From positions 2,828,309-2,892,308 of the forward strand of contig JAVKHP010000001.1 in NCBI GenBank assembly GCA_031459855.1: a DNA stretch of 64,000 bases, written 5' to 3'. The notes beneath the pieces were generated by a model. The model ran no database searches. It was given only the letters and a program-made list of their open reading frames with translations, and had not been told where the DNA came from. The position numbers and the translations under genes are program-made. Shown here piece by piece: positions 9,880-20,400 of the stretch (positions are counted from its first letter, which is position 1; every line of letters begins with the position of its first letter). Source of the DNA: Armatimonadota bacterium. Lineage in GTDB: Bacteria; Sysuimicrobiota; Sysuimicrobiia; Sysuimicrobiales; Humicultoraceae.

Positions 9880-10467
9880 GTGACGGTCTCGCCGGAACTC
9901 CGGCAGCGCATCTACGAGGAGGAGCGCCTCCGCCTCGAGGCGCGCGCGCGCCTCGAAGAAGAGCTCCGGCTGCGCCGGCAGGGCGTCGCATTGGGTATGC
10001 GCCTGCTGCTGGTGGTGGCGTTCTTCGCTGCTGGCTACGCGGTCTCGGACTACGTGCTCAGCAGGCCGCAGCCGGTGCCCGAAGCGGCGCCGGTCAGCGC
10101 CGTGCGCCCCACCATCGATCCAGCGGTGCTCGACGCCGTCCGGGCGGCGCTGGTCCCGGAGCAGCCTGCCGAGGTGTGCGTGCGCGCGGTGGGGACGGCG
10201 CAGCCGCAGGTGCGCGCGACGATCGAGCTCGCGGCCGACACCACCACAACCCGCGCCCGGCGGCTGGCCCTGGCGAAGGCCGAGGCCGTGGGCGCCGTGC
10301 TGCGCCGCCACGGCCTCGCGCTCCCGGCGTACGTCGAAGTCGTCGCGCCGGGGCGCTGGTACGGCATGGCGGTCTACGATCGCGACACGCTGCGCATCAC
10401 GTGGGACCCGTGCCCCGGCCGCTGTACGGCGGAAGGCACCCGCCACGTCCGACGCTGTACCCCGTAG
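9880..10467 (+). CDS. Single-pass membrane protein, unknown function
   Basis: I do not recognise this 195-aa protein. A charged amphipathic helix rich in Arg/Glu (residues about 5-40, RQRIYEEERLRLEARARL) precedes one transmembrane segment (MRLLLVVAFFAAGYAVSDYVL). A soluble C-terminal half of about 130 residues contains four cysteines. The N-terminal helix style occurs in other bacterial single-span proteins of unknown function. The GTG start at 9880 follows GGGAGG at 9867. The gene stands alone between tRNA-His and the DUF192 gene, which is convergent. Confidence 0.65.
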   Translation: MTVSPELRQRIYEEERLRLEARARLEEELRLRRQGVALGMRLLLVVAFFAAGYAVSDYVLSRPQPVPEAAPVSAVRPTIDPAVLDAVRAALVPEQPAEVCVRAVGTAQPQVRATIELAADTTTTRARRLALAKAEAVGAVLRRHGLALPAYVEVVAPGRWYGMAVYDRDTLRITWDPCPGRCTAEGTRHVRRCTP

Positions 10468-10542
10468 CCGTGTGCGCGAGGCGCGCCAGGCGTGCGGCGC
10501 ACGCGCCGGGCCGGCGGCGCGGCGCCGCACCCCGGCGGGCCT

Positions 10543-10956
10543 CTACGGTCCTTGCCGGTTCGCAGTCCCGACCGTCTCCATCTCTTTGCGCGTGCCCGCG
10601 TCGCCGGCCGGCTCGCTGACGAACTCGACGACATCACCAACTTGGGTCTCGCTGCTGTGCACCACGCCCGCCGGCAGCTCCAGGGCCGAGTGGGCGCGGG
10701 GCACCGGCCAGACGATCTGGCCCGGGCGCACACCCCGCACCACCCGGACCACCCGGCGGTCTGCGTCCAGGAACACGACGTCGATCGGGTGACGCATCCC
10801 GAACGTCTGCACGGAGTTGCACGGCACCAGCCAGACACCGTCGCCAAACCGCAGGTCGCGGTGCGCCAGTAGGCCGAGCAGGCGCGCACGAAAGGAGTTG
10901 GCGACCTGCACGTTCACCCCCAGGTACGTACCCCGCGTCCGGTTGATCACGTACAT
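10543..10956 (-). CDS. DUF192 family protein
   Basis: The protein is 137 aa. Core motifs are ARLLGLLAHRDL, GVWLVPCNSVQTFGMRHPID and VVFLDADRRVV, matching the DUF192 beta-sandwich family. The motif with a conserved Cys and the sequence xxTFGMRxPID is diagnostic. Function is unknown; many relatives are secreted, but this one has no signal peptide. It starts 23 bp after the secretin gene stop with GGGGGAGG before the ATG, so it is the last gene of the Tad pilus transcription unit. DUF192 genes near Tad loci recur in several lineages, suggesting a pilus-related job. Confidence 0.85.
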   Translation of the reverse strand: MYVINRTRGTYLGVNVQVANSFRARLLGLLAHRDLRFGDGVWLVPCNSVQTFGMRHPIDVVFLDADRRVVRVVRGVRPGQIVWPVPRAHSALELPAGVVHSSETQVGDVVEFVSEPAGDAGTRKEMETVGTANRQGP

Positions 10957-10979
10957 CCCGGGCCTCCCCCGTGGGACCC

Positions 10980-12455
10980 CTACGGCGACGACGTGGGCTC
11001 TGCCGGCACGGGTGGCGCCTCCCGGGTCGGTGTGACCACGCTGGGCGAGACGAAGACGACCAGCTCGGTTTCGCCTCGCTGGAACCGGGTGCTGCGGAAG
11101 AGCTGTCCCAGCACGGGGATGTCACCCAGCAGCGGGACTTTCTGCACGTTCTGGCTCTGCTCGCGCTGAATCAGCCCACCCAGCAGCAGGAACTCCCCTG
11201 GCCGCAGCATTACCGACGTCTGCACCTCGCGCTTACGGATGGTCGGGATCACGAAGCCGGCGGCCACGATGGCGTTGGAGAAGTCCAGCGTGCTCACCTC
11301 GGCGCGCAGGTCCATCATCAGGCCCTCGCCGCCGCTCATCGCCGGCGCGGGCAGGCACTCGAGCTGGTCACCCTGTTTGCGTAGCAGCGAGTTGACGCAG
11401 AACTCCAGCCGGATCCCGAACTCCTTGAACTGGATCGTCACCGTGCGGTCGGCCTGCACGATGGGAACGGGCAGTTCGCCGCCCACCAGCAGCTTGCCGG
11501 GCCGGCCCTGCATCACCACCGCCCGCGGGTTCGCCAGGGTGCGGGCCGCGCCCCGGGCCTCCAGGGCGCGCAGCCGGGCCACCAACAGTTGCAGCGGCGT
11601 CAGCGGCCAGCCCTGGTTCAGGTTCCCAAAGTGGAAGGCGAACGGGTCGGTGAGGAACGGGTCAGCCGCCTGGCCGCCGCCCCACTCCACCCCGATCTGC
11701 TGGAGCGCGGTACGGTCGAGCTCCACGAACGTGGTGTCCACGCGGATCTGCAGCGGCGACGTGACGCGCACCAGGAACGTGACGTTCTTGACGAACGTCC
11801 GGGCGATGCTCTCCAGGCGCCGCAAGTCTTCCTGGGTAGCAACCCCGCCCTCGACGATGGCGGTGTCCAGGTCGAGCAGGCGCACGGTCACCTGGAACCC
11901 GCGCAACGCCTCGCGTAGCTGCGCCTCGCGGGCGGCCCGGGCGGCCTCGGCGGCCTGGCGGCGCTGCTCCTCCTCCGTCGCCTTCGTCTGCTCAACGGTC
12001 AAGGCATTGGCCACGGTGCGCCCGGCGGCCAGGGCCTTGGCGATCTCCTCCGCCCGCTTCCTGTCGTCCTCGGTCTTCACCGACCCTTCCAGGACCACCA
12101 CCTGCCCGACCACCCGCACCGTCAGCCGGGGCTCGCGCAGCACCTGGGTGATGGCCTGCACGAGGTCTTCGGCCGGTCCGGGCACCACCACGATCCGGTA
12201 CGTGGTGAAGCCCCGCGCATCCCACACGCTCAGCGTCGTCTCGCCGACCTTCTTGGCGATCACCATCAGCTCGTTGCGCGTAATCAGGTTCACATCGGCG
12301 ATCTCGGGCGCCGCCACCACGATGCGCTGGGCCCCGCTGACCTTGAGCAACAGCCCGTGGTTGACCTGCACGACGACGGTCTCGCTGGCGTCGACGACCG
12401 GCGCCGCGATCGTTGCTAGGACCAGAACAAGAGCACTCGCAAGCAGCGTGCGCAT
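10980..12455 (-). CDS. rcpA: Tad pilus secretin RcpA/CpaC
   Basis: The protein is 491 aa with a signal peptide (MRTLLASALVLVLATIAAPVVDA). An N-terminal pilus-assembly domain carries VNHGLLLKVSGAQRIVVAAP. A BON-like segment (LTVRVVGQVVVLEGSV) follows, then the C-terminal secretin domain with ANPRAVVMQGRPGKLLVGGE and LLLGGLIQREQS. Secretins form the outer-membrane channel through which the Flp pilus exits, so its presence implies an outer membrane. GAGGAGGCTC precedes the ATG at 12455; the 19-codon longer form lacks this. It is the ninth gene in the operon, whereas in many Tad loci rcpA lies near flp. No rcpB or tadD is in the window. Confidence 0.93.
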   Translation of the reverse strand: MRTLLASALVLVLATIAAPVVDASETVVVQVNHGLLLKVSGAQRIVVAAPEIADVNLITRNELMVIAKKVGETTLSVWDARGFTTYRIVVVPGPAEDLVQAITQVLREPRLTVRVVGQVVVLEGSVKTEDDRKRAEEIAKALAAGRTVANALTVEQTKATEEEQRRQAAEAARAAREAQLREALRGFQVTVRLLDLDTAIVEGGVATQEDLRRLESIARTFVKNVTFLVRVTSPLQIRVDTTFVELDRTALQQIGVEWGGGQAADPFLTDPFAFHFGNLNQGWPLTPLQLLVARLRALEARGAARTLANPRAVVMQGRPGKLLVGGELPVPIVQADRTVTIQFKEFGIRLEFCVNSLLRKQGDQLECLPAPAMSGGEGLMMDLRAEVSTLDFSNAIVAAGFVIPTIRKREVQTSVMLRPGEFLLLGGLIQREQSQNVQKVPLLGDIPVLGQLFRSTRFQRGETELVVFVSPSVVTPTREAPPVPAEPTSSP

Positions 12456-12537
12456 AGGAACTGAGCCTCCTCGCCGTGCAGTGTCGAAACGCCGCCGTCG
12501 GTACGCCTGCATCTGCTCCCCCGTAGCCCGCTCGGGG

Positions 12538-13494
12538 TTAGCGGATCACACGCGGAGGTCCGAACGTCCCCGAGGGGCCACCGGGCCTGATGAACTCGGC
12601 ATAGGCCCGGATCAACCCGGGCCCGGCCACCACCACGAACAGCGCCGGCAGGATCAGGAAGATCAGCGGGAAGAGCATCTTCACCGGCGCCTTCATCGCC
12701 CGCTCCTCGATGCGCTGGCGCCGGCGGGTGCGCACCTCGTCGGCCTGGACGCGCAGGACCGTGGCGATGCTCACCCCGTACTCCATGGCCTGCACGAGGG
12801 TGGCGGTCAGCGAGATCAGGTCCTCGACACCGGTGCGGGCCCCCAGGGCTTTGAGGGCCTCGTGCCGGTCACGCCCCAGGCGGATCTCGTCGAGGTAGGC
12901 GCGGATCTCGTCGGACAGCGGGCCGTGCCGGCGCATCGCCACGGTCTCCAGCGCCTGGTCGAGGCCGAGCCCGGCTTCCACCGAGATCGTGAGCAGGTCC
13001 AGCGTCTCGGGCAACTCCCGCACGATGCGCGCCTGTCGGTCGAGGATGGCCCGGCGCAGCGTCAGCTCGGGCCACAGGTACCCCAGGCCTCCCGCCGCGA
13101 GCGTGAAGACGAACTGCTGGGCGACCGGCCACCGCGCGTACCGGGCCAGCACGAACGCCAGGACCGCGGCGGCTGCGGTGAGCACGTACTTGCGGAGCAC
13201 CCACACCACCGGGTCGGCCCGCCGCCGCCCCGCCATGACGAGGTTCTTCTCGACCTCCGCCAGCGACCGGGGCGGCAGGAACCGGGTGGCGGCCTGTACG
13301 ACCTGCTGGGCCGCCGGGAGGAGCACCCGCTTGTGGAACGGCAGCGCCAGCACCGCGGCACGCGGCGACCGCTGCTGCTCCAGCGCCAGCAGCCGATCGG
13401 CCACCGCCTGCTGCTCGGGCCGGCGCAGCAACAGCGCCATGCCGCCCGTGAAGGCCGAGGCGAACACCAGGACCGCTATGAGGGCCACATCCAT
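12538..13494 (-). CDS. tadC: Tad pilus inner-membrane platform protein TadC
   Basis: The protein is 318 aa with a T2SSF domain (about residues 150-280, ELPETLDLLTISVEAGLGLD to RRRQRIEERAMKAPVKMLFP). Membrane helices lie at the N-terminus, mid-protein and C-terminus. TadC pairs with TadB as the polytopic platform on which the ATPase pushes pilin subunits. The ATG follows GGGAGGACC. It begins 13 bp after the tadB stop and is followed 82 bp later by rcpA. Confidence 0.93.
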   Translation of the reverse strand: MDVALIAVLVFASAFTGGMALLLRRPEQQAVADRLLALEQQRSPRAAVLALPFHKRVLLPAAQQVVQAATRFLPPRSLAEVEKNLVMAGRRRADPVVWVLRKYVLTAAAAVLAFVLARYARWPVAQQFVFTLAAGGLGYLWPELTLRRAILDRQARIVRELPETLDLLTISVEAGLGLDQALETVAMRRHGPLSDEIRAYLDEIRLGRDRHEALKALGARTGVEDLISLTATLVQAMEYGVSIATVLRVQADEVRTRRRQRIEERAMKAPVKMLFPLIFLILPALFVVVAGPGLIRAYAEFIRPGGPSGTFGPPRVIR

Positions 13495-13507
13495 CGCCAG
13501 GTCCTCC

Positions 13508-14446
13508 CTACACCTCGATGGCCACGATGCGCCGGATGATGTAGATGCCGGCGGCCTGCATCAGGGCGGCCAGGACCAGCATCGCCTGGCCCACCCGGGT
13601 GAACAGCAGGTACGACATGTACTCCCGCCAGGCGACGAGGAGGATCACCGCCAGCAGCGGCGGCACGCCCATGACCACGATCGCCGACAGCCGCTGCTCG
13701 GCGGTGAGCACACGGATGAAATTCTGCAACTTGACCCGCTCGCGGATGGTCGTGCTGACCTGGTCGAGCAGCTCGGCGAGGTTGCCGCCCACCTGGCGGT
13801 TGATCAAGATGCCCGAGACCGCCAGGTCGAAGTCGGGGCTCTGCATGCGCCGGGCTATGTTCTGGAGGACCTCCTCCACCGTCAGGCCCAGGTTCATCTC
13901 GCGCAGGCCGCGCGCGAACTCGACCGAGATCGGCGCCGGCAGGTCGGTGGCGACCACCTGCATGCCCTGGCTGAACCCGTAGCCCGCCCGCAGCGTGTTG
14001 CTCACGGTCTGCAGCGCGTCGGGCAGCTGCCGGTTGAACGCGTCGCGGCGGCGCAGGCGGCGCAGGTGCACCCACAGGAACGGGAGCACCAGCCCGGCCA
14101 TCCCCAGCACGACACTCAGCACCAGGTCCCGCCGGAACACCATGCCCGCCAGCGCACATGCCAGCCCGCTCACCGCCGACAGCAGCACGAGCTCAAAGGG
14201 CTTCAAGGGCAGGTCGGCCTGGTCCAGCAGCTGCTCGAGGCGCGGCGCCATGCTGAACCGGTCCATCAACCGGTCCGCGGCTGGCAGGTCGCTCCACCGG
14301 CCGGTCGGCGGCGCCGGCCGGCGGCTGTGCCCGCGCAGCGTCTCCAGACGCTCGGCCACCGCGACACGCGGGGCCAGCAGCCGGCCCACCACCAGGTAGG
14401 CCACCCACAGGCTCGCTGCGAAGACCACCGCGATCAGCATGCCCAC
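13508..14446 (-). CDS. tadB: Tad pilus inner-membrane platform protein TadB
   Basis: The protein is 312 aa with an N-terminal helix (MLIAVVFAASLWVAYLVVG), two central helices around residue 100, and a T2SSF domain with LPDALQTVSNTLRAGYGFSQ and NRQVGGNLAELLDQVSTTIRE. It is the partner of TadC in the pilus base. The start is GTG at 14446, spaced 5 nt from GGAGGGAG. The ATG two codons downstream is a possible alternative. It is separated by 13 bp from the cpaF stop, so tightly coupled. Confidence 0.93.
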   Translation of the reverse strand: MGMLIAVVFAASLWVAYLVVGRLLAPRVAVAERLETLRGHSRRPAPPTGRWSDLPAADRLMDRFSMAPRLEQLLDQADLPLKPFELVLLSAVSGLACALAGMVFRRDLVLSVVLGMAGLVLPFLWVHLRRLRRRDAFNRQLPDALQTVSNTLRAGYGFSQGMQVVATDLPAPISVEFARGLREMNLGLTVEEVLQNIARRMQSPDFDLAVSGILINRQVGGNLAELLDQVSTTIRERVKLQNFIRVLTAEQRLSAIVVMGVPPLLAVILLVAWREYMSYLLFTRVGQAMLVLAALMQAAGIYIIRRIVAIEV

Positions 14447-14459
14447 GGCGACTCCCTCC

Positions 14460-15741
<1,282 letters not shown>

Positions 15742-15755
<14 letters not shown>

Positions 15756-16878
15756 GGTCGACCCTCCCGATCTGCGCGCGCAGCGTCCGCGCCAGCGCCA
15801 CGACCCGCTGCGAGAACGGCGCGCCCGGCTCCGACAGCAGCAGCGGGACGCCCCGGTTGGCCGCCGCGACGACGCGGTCGTCGCGCGGCAGCACCATGGT
15901 GAACGGCCGGCCCAGGGCGCGCTCGGCGTCCTTTTGCGCCACCGAGATGCGCTCATCGTAGCGGTTGCCGACCATCAGGATGTTGTGCGCGGGGAACCGC
16001 AGCTTCGCCAGCATCTCGAGCAGCTGCGCGACGTCCTTCAAGCAGACCACGTCGAGCGTGGAGACGGCCAGCACCACGTCGGCCACGTCCAGGGTGGCCA
16101 GCATGGTCTCCAGCGACGAGACGGTGGCGTCGACGACCACGAACTCGTAGAGGTCCTGCAGCACCCCCAGGATACTGCGGAACCGTTCCGGGCCGATCTC
16201 CTCGGCCTGCTCCGTCCGCACGGGTGCCGCCAGGACCTCGACGCCCGACGCGTGGGGCAGCAGGAACCGGTCGGCCACCTCGGCGTCGAGGGCCGCGTTG
16301 AGCTCGTAGATCGTCCGCTCCGGCTTGAGGTTGAGCAGCAGGGCGATGTCGCCGAAGTAGAGGTCGCCGTCGACCAGCGCCACCCGCCCGCTGTCGAGCT
16401 GCCGCAGGGCCACGGCCAGGTTGGCGGCGAGTGTGCTCTTCCCCACGCCGCCCTTGCTGGATATCACCGCCACCACGGCCCCCCGGCGCGCCGCCACCGC
16501 GCCGCCGAAGTCGCGCGCCTCGTCCAGCACCCGCAGGATCGCGTCCTCGCTGAGCGGCTCGAACAGGCATTCGCGCGCGCCCGCCTTCATGGCGCGCCGC
16601 AGCTCCTCGGGCCGGTTCCGGGGCGAGACCATGGCGATGTACAGCCCGGGATGCTGGCGCGAGAGACGGTCGGCCACGTCGAACCCCCGCATGTCGGCCA
16701 GGTCGGTGGAGACGAAGACGAGCTGGGGCCGCCGGTAGGTCACGGCGTCCACCAGCCGCACGTCCGTGTCCACTGTGGCCACGACCCGTGCTGCCCGGTG
16801 GTGCGCCACGACCCGGTGGATCAGGTTCGCCGTGCCCTCGTCGGGCACGGCGACGACGACGCGAATGTGGTCGGCCAC
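15742..16878 (-). CDS. cpaE: Pilus localisation ATPase TadZ/CpaE
   Basis: The protein is 378 aa. The N-terminal 125 residues form a receiver-like domain (VVVAVPDEGTANLIHRVV, PEELRRAMKAGARECLFEPL). A ParA/MinD-type ATPase follows with the deviant Walker A AVISSKGGVGKSTLAANLA and LVDGDLYFGDIALLL. In Tad systems this protein marks the pole or site of pilus assembly. The GTG at 16878 follows AGGAGCGG. Twelve bp separate it from the tadG-like stop, and its 3' end overlaps cpaF. Confidence 0.92.
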
Positions 16879-16890
16879 GCGCTCCGCTCC

Positions 16891-17973
16891 TCACTCGATG
16901 AGCTTGATGGTGTAGACGCCGGTGTCGAACTCGGTCTCGGTGCCCACAGCCTGGGCACTGACGATCGAGACGAACCCGCCGTTGATGGTGGGATTCTGCC
17001 CCGTGAGCTTCCCCTGGCTGCAGTCGAGCTGGAACGCCACGAACCCCCAGATCTCGGTGGTGTAGGTCCCCTGGCCGCCCTCGATGTACGCCGGGTTCAG
17101 CAGGGGCATCATGATGATCTGGTCCATGGGATCGGACGAACTGCACCGGTAGCCGATCCCCTGGTTGAGGGCGCCGATCTTCACACCGGTCTCGGTCTTG
17201 ACGTTTGCGCACAACGTGGGACTGCCGTCAGGATACGTGCCCCCGGTGACGCTGGCCGTCTGCCCCATGTCGTAGCAGTAGGGGGTGGGCGCGCCGAACT
17301 TGAAGTACTGCTCCCACTGTTGCGCCCCGCCGCTGGGGCAGTCGAAGCAGCCCATGCTGAGCAGGCCGGTGTTGCCCGAGCCCCACGGGTTGGTCTTGCT
17401 GCTGATGTCGACGGTAATTCCGAACGATCGGCAATGTTCGGGCCGGGCGTCGAGCAGTGTGCCGGCCGTCACGTACCCCCAGCAGTCGGACGCATGGTAG
17501 GGCTCCCACACGTCGTAGTTCAGGCCAAGCGGCACCAGGCCTTTCGTCAAGATCACCGGCGTCAGCTTGGCCGCGCAGTCCACCGCGACCTCGACGCTGT
17601 CCCGCACCAGCCGGAGGAAGAACAGCGGCACCACCGCGTGGATCTCGGCCCGCACCCGGTCGGGCCCGACCAGCGTGGGCTGCCAGGTCTTGTCGTAGGT
17701 GGCCGCCTCCAGCGAGGTCCAGGCGATGTTGTTGCGGCGCATGTCGTTCGCCGCGTACCGTTCCGTCGTGGGCACCACCGACGCGGGGTCGCGCCGGAGG
17801 TTCAGCGCGCCCGCCAGCACGCCAGCGTCGCACGCGTTCTGCATCGCGCGCCGGTAGCGCAACAGGATGCCGAAGTCCACCGCCATCCCCACGAAGAGCA
17901 GCAGCACCAGGAACGTGACGACGACGAAGACGACCGCCGCACCGTGCTGTCCCTGCCGCGCCTGCGCCCTCAT
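16891..17973 (-). CDS. TadG-like minor pilin/membrane protein
   Basis: The protein is 360 aa. The N-terminal TadE/TadG signature (QHGAAVVFVVVTFLVLLLFVGMAVDFGILLRYR) begins with QxGAxx, a single helix, followed by ACDAGVLAGALNLRRDP. The long extracytoplasmic part has about ten cysteines (including GCFDCPSGG and YRCSSSDP), suggesting disulfide bonds. It lacks the VWA domain found in many TadG proteins. The start ATG at 17973 overlaps the cpaB stop as ATGA. Probably a minor pilin or assembly factor on the cell surface. Confidence 0.85.
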   Translation of the reverse strand: MRAQARQGQHGAAVVFVVVTFLVLLLFVGMAVDFGILLRYRRAMQNACDAGVLAGALNLRRDPASVVPTTERYAANDMRRNNIAWTSLEAATYDKTWQPTLVGPDRVRAEIHAVVPLFFLRLVRDSVEVAVDCAAKLTPVILTKGLVPLGLNYDVWEPYHASDCWGYVTAGTLLDARPEHCRSFGITVDISSKTNPWGSGNTGLLSMGCFDCPSGGAQQWEQYFKFGAPTPYCYDMGQTASVTGGTYPDGSPTLCANVKTETGVKIGALNQGIGYRCSSSDPMDQIIMMPLLNPAYIEGGQGTYTTEIWGFVAFQLDCSQGKLTGQNPTINGGFVSIVSAQAVGTETEFDTGVYTIKLIE

Positions 17974-18872
17974 CGCCGTGGCTCCTCGAAACGCACCGTG
18001 GTCCGCGACGTCGAGCGCCACACGTCCACTGCGTAGACCAGTGGCGGGGCCGGTGGGGCCGCCGCCACCGTCGCCCGGGCCGCGGCCTGGCGAACTGCCC
18101 GCCGCACGCCGTCGGTGCGGGACGCGACCGTTGTCTGGGCCGCGGGCCGGGGCGTTGCTGCGACCGCCGTTCGGCCCAGCGCCGTCTGGATCGTCTTGCC
18201 CGCGGTCTGGACCTTGTCGGCCACACCGTGCGGGCGCAGCGCCAGCCGCACCCGGCCGTTGTTGTCGACCTGGGCCAGGACCTCGGCCTGGTCCGGCGTG
18301 ACCGCCAGGGTCGCCGAGGTGCTGACCTTCGGCTCCTCACCGGGCTTCTGCTCGACCTTCTGGGCGATGGCCAGGACCTCGACGTCCTGGAGCACGATCT
18401 TGGTCAGGTTCAGGTCGCCCTGGCTGACCGTGGCGACCACGTCGACGTGGTCGCCCGGGAAGACGAAGCCCGCTACGCCCACCACCTCGTTGACGGCAAT
18501 GGTCATGGCGCGCTTGTCGCGGGGCAGCACGTACGACAACCCCACGTTGACACCCGGCGGCGCCAGCTTCGAGGTCAACACCTGCTCGTCGGCGAAGAGC
18601 GGCGCGATCGCCACGCGGTTGACCACGTCCTCCACGCGGCGGGCCGCCTGCGGGTGGATGGCCGTCACCGGCACCTGACGCAGCTCCACCGCGTCGGGCA
18701 TCACGAGCTTGCGCTCGCCCACGTTGGTCCGCGCGAACACCACCGCCGCCGTCTCCACCGGCGCGACAACCGTCACCTGCTGGCGCAGCGACTGCAGGTA
18801 CCCCACCACGACACCGGTCGTCAGCAGCGCCAGCACCAGGGAAATCGCCGGCACAATCCATCTGCGCCTCAT
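17970..18872 (-). CDS. cpaB: Flp pilus assembly protein CpaB/RcpC
   Basis: The protein is 300 aa. It has an N-terminal membrane anchor (WIVPAISLVLALLTTGVVVGYL), an SAF domain (VVFARTNVGERKLVMPDAVE, VNRVAIAPLFADEQVLTSKL), and the RcpC C-domain with RAMTIAVNEVVGVAGFVFPG and DHVDVVATV. It is a periplasmic factor thought to help the secretin. An Arg/Ala-rich tail of about 80 residues is longer than usual. GAGGAGGGCGAGG precedes the ATG. Confidence 0.93.
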   Translation of the reverse strand: MRRRWIVPAISLVLALLTTGVVVGYLQSLRQQVTVVAPVETAAVVFARTNVGERKLVMPDAVELRQVPVTAIHPQAARRVEDVVNRVAIAPLFADEQVLTSKLAPPGVNVGLSYVLPRDKRAMTIAVNEVVGVAGFVFPGDHVDVVATVSQGDLNLTKIVLQDVEVLAIAQKVEQKPGEEPKVSTSATLAVTPDQAEVLAQVDNNGRVRLALRPHGVADKVQTAGKTIQTALGRTAVAATPRPAAQTTVASRTDGVRRAVRQAAARATVAAAPPAPPLVYAVDVWRSTSRTTVRFEEPRR

Positions 18873-18887
18873 GTGCCCTCGCCCTCC

Positions 18888-19316
18888 TCACTCCCACCGC
18901 ATCGTCGAGGTCCCCACGACCTCCAGGTACCCCGGGTAGTTGATCGGCCCGAGAAACGGGATGTCGCCGGTGATCGGCATCAGCGTGTACACCTTGTACC
19001 GCGCCGTCACGCTCACCAGCTTCTCGAGGCCCTCGGTCGTCCGCACGATCTCGATGCACGAGTCGTACGTACCACTGCAGGCGGCATCGTTGATGGTCAA
19101 GAACTGCGCCGTCTGCTGCACCCGCTGTTTGATGGCGGGGTCCGACGACGGATCGAACGCCTGCACGATGGCGAAGCGGGCACCTTCGCGGGCCGCGTTG
19201 GTCACGATGAGCCACGACCCGAAGACCCGCCCGAACTCGAAGATCAGGAACAGCAGCACGAGCAGCAGCGGCGTCAGCAGGACGAACTCGACCGTGGCCT
19301 GGCCGCGCTGCGTCAT
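18888..19316 (-). CDS. tadE: TadE-like pseudopilin
   Basis: The protein is 142 aa. It has the TadE signature MTQRGQATVEFVLLTPLLLV with the prepilin-type G-QATVE cleavage region, one hydrophobic helix, and FGSWLIVTNAAREGARFA. TadE proteins are processed minor pilins. The ATG at 19316 lies after GAGGGGGG; a 9-codon longer form is weaker. It lies 90 bp downstream of flp and 15 bp upstream of cpaB. Confidence 0.93.
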   Translation of the reverse strand: MTQRGQATVEFVLLTPLLLVLLFLIFEFGRVFGSWLIVTNAAREGARFAIVQAFDPSSDPAIKQRVQQTAQFLTINDAACSGTYDSCIEIVRTTEGLEKLVSVTARYKVYTLMPITGDIPFLGPINYPGYLEVVGTSTMRWE

Positions 19317-19406
19317 GGCGCCCCCCTCGCGCCCCGGGGCCATCCGGTGGGCGCCGAATGGCCCCGGGGTGTCGTGTGCACGTGCGATCGCGACGGCCGC
19401 TACCCG

Positions 19407-19616
19407 TTACGGTGTAGGAACAGGCGGCGGGTTCACGTCGCTGATCCAGTTGCCGATCGCGGTTACCGCCTCGCCCAGCACGTTGCGCAGGCCGAATGCA
19501 GCCACGATCATGAACAGGACCACGCCCAGAATGAGGAGGACGTACTCCGTCGCCGCTGCCCCTTTCTCGTCGAGGTTCAGCCGCGTGGAAATCCACGCTC
19601 GCAGGTACTCGAACAT
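19407..19616 (-). CDS. flp: Flp-family type IVb major pilin
   Basis: The protein is 69 aa. A short leader ends ...NLDEKG, followed by AAATEYVLLILGVVLFMIVA. Cleavage after the glycine would leave the mature class IVb start with Glu at position 5 and Tyr at 6. The C-terminal tail ends VNPPPVPTP, a proline-rich end. Start choice: ATG 19616 with GGGGAGGG 7 nt upstream; a TTG two codons earlier is possible. As the promoter-proximal gene it leads the ten-gene pilus unit. No prepilin peptidase (TadV) is in the window. Confidence 0.95.
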   Translation of the reverse strand: MFEYLRAWISTRLNLDEKGAAATEYVLLILGVVLFMIVAAFGLRNVLGEAVTAIGNWISDVNPPPVPTP

Positions 19617-19712
19617 ACGCAATCCCTCCCCTGGAGTTTCTGCCGCCGGGGCCTCCGGTGCCCTGCGCCAGTAGCCACACGGTATCCCGCGGCGGGGCCA
19701 GAGGTCTACTAC

Positions 19713-19798
19713 CCCCGCAGGTAGAGTTCGCGTAGCCTTCGAGAGCCGTCCCTCCGGACGGGCTGGGCGGCAGCCTCGATGATCCCCGCAGGTAGAGT
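19713..19798 (-). repeat. Direct repeat pair in the flp upstream region
   Basis: CCCCGCAGGTAGAGT occurs at 19713-19727 and again at 19784-19798, 71 bp apart. A small CCGTCC/GGACGG hairpin (19746-19761) lies between them. They lie about 100-180 bp upstream of flp in a non-coding interval (19617-19880) and may be a regulator's binding sites. I see no convincing -35/-10 pair. Confidence 0.7.
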
Positions 19799-19880
19799 CG
19801 GGTGGCCTTTCTCAAGGAGCGGGTCGGCGGGTACGACGGAGCCTTTCCCGTGCGCTGGTCGAGGTTGCGGAAAGTCGAGT

Positions 19881-20213
19881 TTAGGCGAATAGCACGATAC
19901 TGAGGTTGTTGACGACCGTGACGGCGTACAGTCCCAGCACGATCCACCCGAGAACGGCGAGGCGCCGGGGGCTTGGGCGGCCATACCGTTGGCTACGGAC
20001 GATCAGCGCCGCCAGGAAGACCAGCGCGAAGGCTTTGACGATGGGGGCCATGGGCGTCAGGATGACCTCGCGCATGAGCGGATTGCCCTCGCGCCCTCCC
20101 GCCTCGAGCAGCCGGTAGGTTGTCCAGAGGTCAGCGGCTTGAAACAGGGCAATGGTCCAGAACTGACACCACAGCACGGTAACGGACCCCAGCGCGATCC
20201 TCCCCTTCCCCAT
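19881..20213 (-). CDS. DUF5658-like small membrane protein
   Basis: The protein is 110 aa with three to four hydrophobic helices. ALFQAADLWTTYRLLEAGGR followed by EGNPLMREV fits the DUF5658-type pattern (ADxxTTxxxxxxGxxExNPxM) found in small membrane proteins of unknown role. GGGAGC lies 4 nt before the ATG at 20213. The longer frame to 20453 is rejected as composition-driven. It is divergent from the PMT gene. Confidence 0.75.
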   Translation of the reverse strand: MGKGRIALGSVTVLWCQFWTIALFQAADLWTTYRLLEAGGREGNPLMREVILTPMAPIVKAFALVFLAALIVRSQRYGRPSPRRLAVLGWIVLGLYAVTVVNNLSIVLFA

Positions 20214-20400
20214 TGACGCTCCCGGTATCGCCTCCCACGGCCAGAGAGGCCGCACCGGACCTGGCAACCGCCGACGGTCCCGGCACGGAACCCACTGGTG
20301 GCCGCCGGGCACTCCCTCCCACAAAGTCCACCCTCTCGGGTGGCAGCAGCGAGCCCGCATCCCCGCTACACTCTGGTTATCGGCCCAAGGCGGGAGCACA

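Noticed and set aside
19617-19880. A c-di-GMP riboswitch upstream of the Tad operon
   Set aside because: The conserved core bases of GEMM-type riboswitches are absent; only direct repeats and a small hairpin are present.
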